From contig PMDB01000097.1 in the NCBI GenBank assembly GCA_003155495.1, positions 1-32,319 on the forward strand: a DNA stretch of 32,319 bases, read 5' to 3'. The notes below the pieces were generated by a model that was not told the DNA's origin, did no database searches, and saw nothing but the letters and a program-made list of their open reading frames with translations. This stretch comes from Ignavibacteriota bacterium (lineage in GTDB: Bacteria > Bacteroidota > Ignavibacteria > UBA10030). This document shows, in pieces, positions 31,099-32,319 of the stretch. Position 1 is the first letter of the stretch; every line of letters starts with the position of its first letter. A program made the translations under genes and the position numbers.

Positions 31099-31374
31099 AT
31101 GCGCAGCTCCCAACGCGATTTGAATAATAATCAGGAAGAATTATTTGCAGAGAAACCATATGGAACTGCATACCAATCGAAGGATGCCAAGTTTCTCGCA
31201 TGGCAACCAATACAAACAGGCAAAATAGTTGCATTATTTAATATCATCGATCGAAAACACCCCAATTATGGATCGACCGTTACGGCAAATACCCTCCACA
31301 ATCTGAAACTGCAAGTTCCTTCGACTCCTCCCAAACCGCCTTCATATTCGCTTTATAAGTTCCCAAATAAATGA
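31099..31374 (+). CDS. Small conserved hypothetical protein, 91 aa
   Basis: A 91-aa soluble protein with GAGGAA 6-8 nt before the ATG. The core LAWQPIQTGKIVALFNIIDRKHPNYGSTVTANTLHNLKLQVP looks like a conserved short domain: a hydrophobic strand pair, then HPxYGSTVT and LKLQVPSTP. It resembles small uncharacterised proteins of Bacteroidota, but I cannot name a family. The N-terminus is polar and the C-terminus proline-rich. No partner gene is next to it; the 3'-end repeat begins 7 bp after its stop. Confidence 0.6.
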   Translation: MRSSQRDLNNNQEELFAEKPYGTAYQSKDAKFLAWQPIQTGKIVALFNIIDRKHPNYGSTVTANTLHNLKLQVPSTPPKPPSYSLYKFPNK

Positions 31375-31380
31375 AACTGC

Positions 31381-31470
31381 CTATTGATGTTCACCCCTCG
31401 CAACCTCAGTGAGATTGTCACCACACTTACAAGATAGAAGATGGAAGATTTAAGATGGTAGATGGTCTAG
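31381..31470 (+). repeat. 3'-end repeat family (AACCTCAGTGAG), copy 3
   Basis: Begins 7 bp after the stop of the 91-aa gene. It contains CTAT...TTCACCCCTCGCAACCTCAGTGAG...TCACCACACTT and then GATTTAAGATGGTAGATGG, also shared with 23879-23894. It has the same orientation and placement relative to a plus-strand gene as the copies at 6739 and 23821. Confidence 0.6.
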
Positions 31471-31507
31471 CATTAAAAATCCTTGGCAGCTGGAAGCCTG
31501 AGAATGT

Positions 31508-31738
31508 ATCACGCTTCGCGTGATTCAATTTTTTGCCTCCGGCTGGGAATGACAGTTTTTTTTTCCCCATTCCCCAATAAAAAATATTTTGTCACTCCCA
31601 CATACACCGGTGTCTATCAGTCTGGATTCCCGACAAAAGCATTCGGGAATGACTTTTCCTTTTTTTATCTTTTATTTGCGCCCGCAAAATTGATAGCCGG
31701 AGGCCTGTAACTGTATCACGCTTTGCGTGATTCAAATT
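31508..31738. repeat. Cluster of terminator-like and REP-like hairpins
   Basis: ATCACGC-TTC-GCGTGAT (31508-31524) is followed by TCAATTTTTT. A near copy ATCACGC-TTT-GCGTGAT at 31715-31731 is followed by TCAAATTTTC; both are preceded by TGTATC-type context, so this is a direct repeat. Between them ATTCCCGA (31626-31633) pairs with TCGGGAAT (31643-31650), followed by a T-rich run. Confidence 0.6.
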
Positions 31739-31781
31739 TTCCTTTACCAGAATGATGATTAACGTTAAATATCTTATTTGT

Positions 31782-32010
31782 CTGGGCACAACGTGTTGTG
31801 CCCCTACAAAAGCAATCTTAAGGGGGCTAATGTGCTTTCTTTTCGCCAAAAGAAAGCGGCAAAAATCTTTTATAAATATTCTCAGACATGGATAACACAC
31901 CAGAATCATCCGGATATTACGATTTCCCTGTGGAGTCTTTTCTGCCGGGCGCAATGCATTGCGCCCCTACAAAAGAACCGATGACGGCAAACATCGCCTT
32001 GTGCATGTCC
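31782..32010 (+). repeat. Long dispersed repeat, copy B, with flanking palindromes
   Basis: GGGCACAACGTGTTGTGCCC with CTACAAAAG (31782-31810) lies about 165 bp before GGGCGCAATGCATTGCGCCC with CTACAAAAG (31949-31977). Between them are a CTTTCTTTTCGCCAAAAGAAAG hairpin region and the ~75-bp segment shared with copy A (24131-24206). The shared CATCGCC block follows. The whole is a non-coding repeat copy. Confidence 0.7.
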
Positions 32011-32220
32011 ATTACCGCCAAAGGAATGCCAATACAATTATAAACAATCCTCACCTCAAGCATCGAGGTGTTTTGCTTGTCTATGCTGGATTCTATTATT
32101 CTAGATTCCCGTTCATGAAATAAGGACACACGCTTTCGCCTGAGACATTATCAGGCCTCTGGCTGCGGGAATGACAATAAAGATTCCGCGTCTTATTTCC
32201 AACAAAAAAAATCTTAAAAA
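32011..32220. repeat. Repeat-rich gap before the last gene
   Basis: Contains CCTCACCTC..GAGGTG (32050-32070), GATTCTATTATTCTAGATTCCCG and later GCGGGAATGAC (32165-32175), parts of the TCATTCCCG-type repeat seen at 20538-20645. No gene found. Confidence 0.45.
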
Positions 32221-32225
32221 AGTAC

Positions 32226-32282
32226 TTGACAATGTGATATCACTATGCTATCATTGTAATAGCATTATCATTGAATAGGAGG
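32226..32282 (+). promoter_or_regulatory. Sigma70-type promoter with nested operators and ribosome binding site
   Basis: TTGACA (32226-32231) and TATCAT (32249-32254) are 17 bp apart. The spacer contains the perfect palindrome GTGATATCAC (32234-32243). A second inverted repeat, ATGCTAT (32245-32251) and ATAGCAT (32259-32265), overlaps the -10 and start site. AGGAGG (32277-32282) is the ribosome binding site for ATG 32288. The layout suggests tight repression by one or two regulators, possibly autoregulation by the product. Confidence 0.6.
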
Positions 32283-32287
32283 AAAAA

Positions 32288-32319
32288 ATGCAAACAATTA
32301 AAGAAACGAAAGCTTTCAA
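32288..32319 (+). CDS. Partial gene running off the right edge
   Basis: Only the start is present: ATG 32288 and ten full codons (MQTIKETKAF) plus two bases. The strong AGGAGG site and a consensus-like promoter support a real gene. Too little is present to name a family. Confidence 0.6.
   Translation, partial: MQTIKETKAF

Overview
The window looks like a chromosomal piece of a Gram-negative bacterium of the Bacteroidota/Chlorobiota/Ignavibacteriota group. Two secreted proteins end in a Por/T9SS type A sorting domain with the QNYPNPFNP signature, which is typical of Ignavibacteria-like genomes. A DapL-type lysine/peptidoglycan branch, an Hc1-type histone-like protein and a TolC/MFP/RND efflux operon fit that placement. 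No rRNA, tRNA, CRISPR array, transposase or phage gene was seen.

Layout. At 0.2-4.1 kb, minus strand: a coiled-coil repeat protein, a 57-aa membrane peptide, a histone H1-like protein, a single-domain response regulator and a secreted GH5 mannanase-like enzyme. At 4.4-6.6 kb, plus strand: an LL-diaminopimelate aminotransferase-like gene and a DapF-like gene in which both catalytic cysteine positions are serine, followed by an attC-like hairpin. At 6.8-9.3 kb, minus strand: two GT-B type glycosyltransferase-like genes. At 9.7-15 kb, plus strand: a membrane-protein gene broken by one in-frame stop, a DUF3788 gene, a 677-aa T9SS-exported protein and a DUF6869-like protein. At 15.4-20 kb, plus strand: a run of small stress/metabolite-type enzymes (SRPBCC pseudogene, DHFR/RibD-like, VOC/PhnB, DoxX, PQQ-sugar-dehydrogenase-like, YCII, DUF1801). 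At 20.2-23.7 kb: an orphan HTH gene, a second DUF3788 paralogue and an 801-aa protein with a zinc ribbon and a PD-(D/E)XK nuclease signature that I do not recognise as a known family. At 24.5-30.2 kb, minus strand: a complete tripartite efflux operon. The right end holds one small conserved gene, a dense island of intergenic repeats, and the promoter and first codons of a gene that runs off the window.

The most unusual layer is the intergenic DNA. A composite module recurs four times in front of plus-strand genes, at about 9.5, 11.1, 13.6 and 20.7 kb. Its parts, in order, are a GGGCGAA palindrome, a twin hairpin (in two of the four), short TTTACTATTCACT-like repeats (recognisable in three of the four), a CCTTGCTTCTC block and, in three copies, a GGTTCCCATCC-like block. 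A second family, centred on AACCTCAGCGAG, recurs three times downstream of plus-strand stop codons. Other repeats include a ~150-bp duplicated segment (24.1 and 31.9 kb), a 91-bp element with 11-bp terminal inverted repeats (30.8 kb) and several REP-like hairpins.

Main leads: the 801-aa nuclease-like protein as a possible single-gene defence system; the Cys-to-Ser DapF paired with a DapL-like enzyme; the composite leader modules; and two otherwise intact genes broken only by nonsense codons. Family assignments come from motif reading alone; no database search was run.
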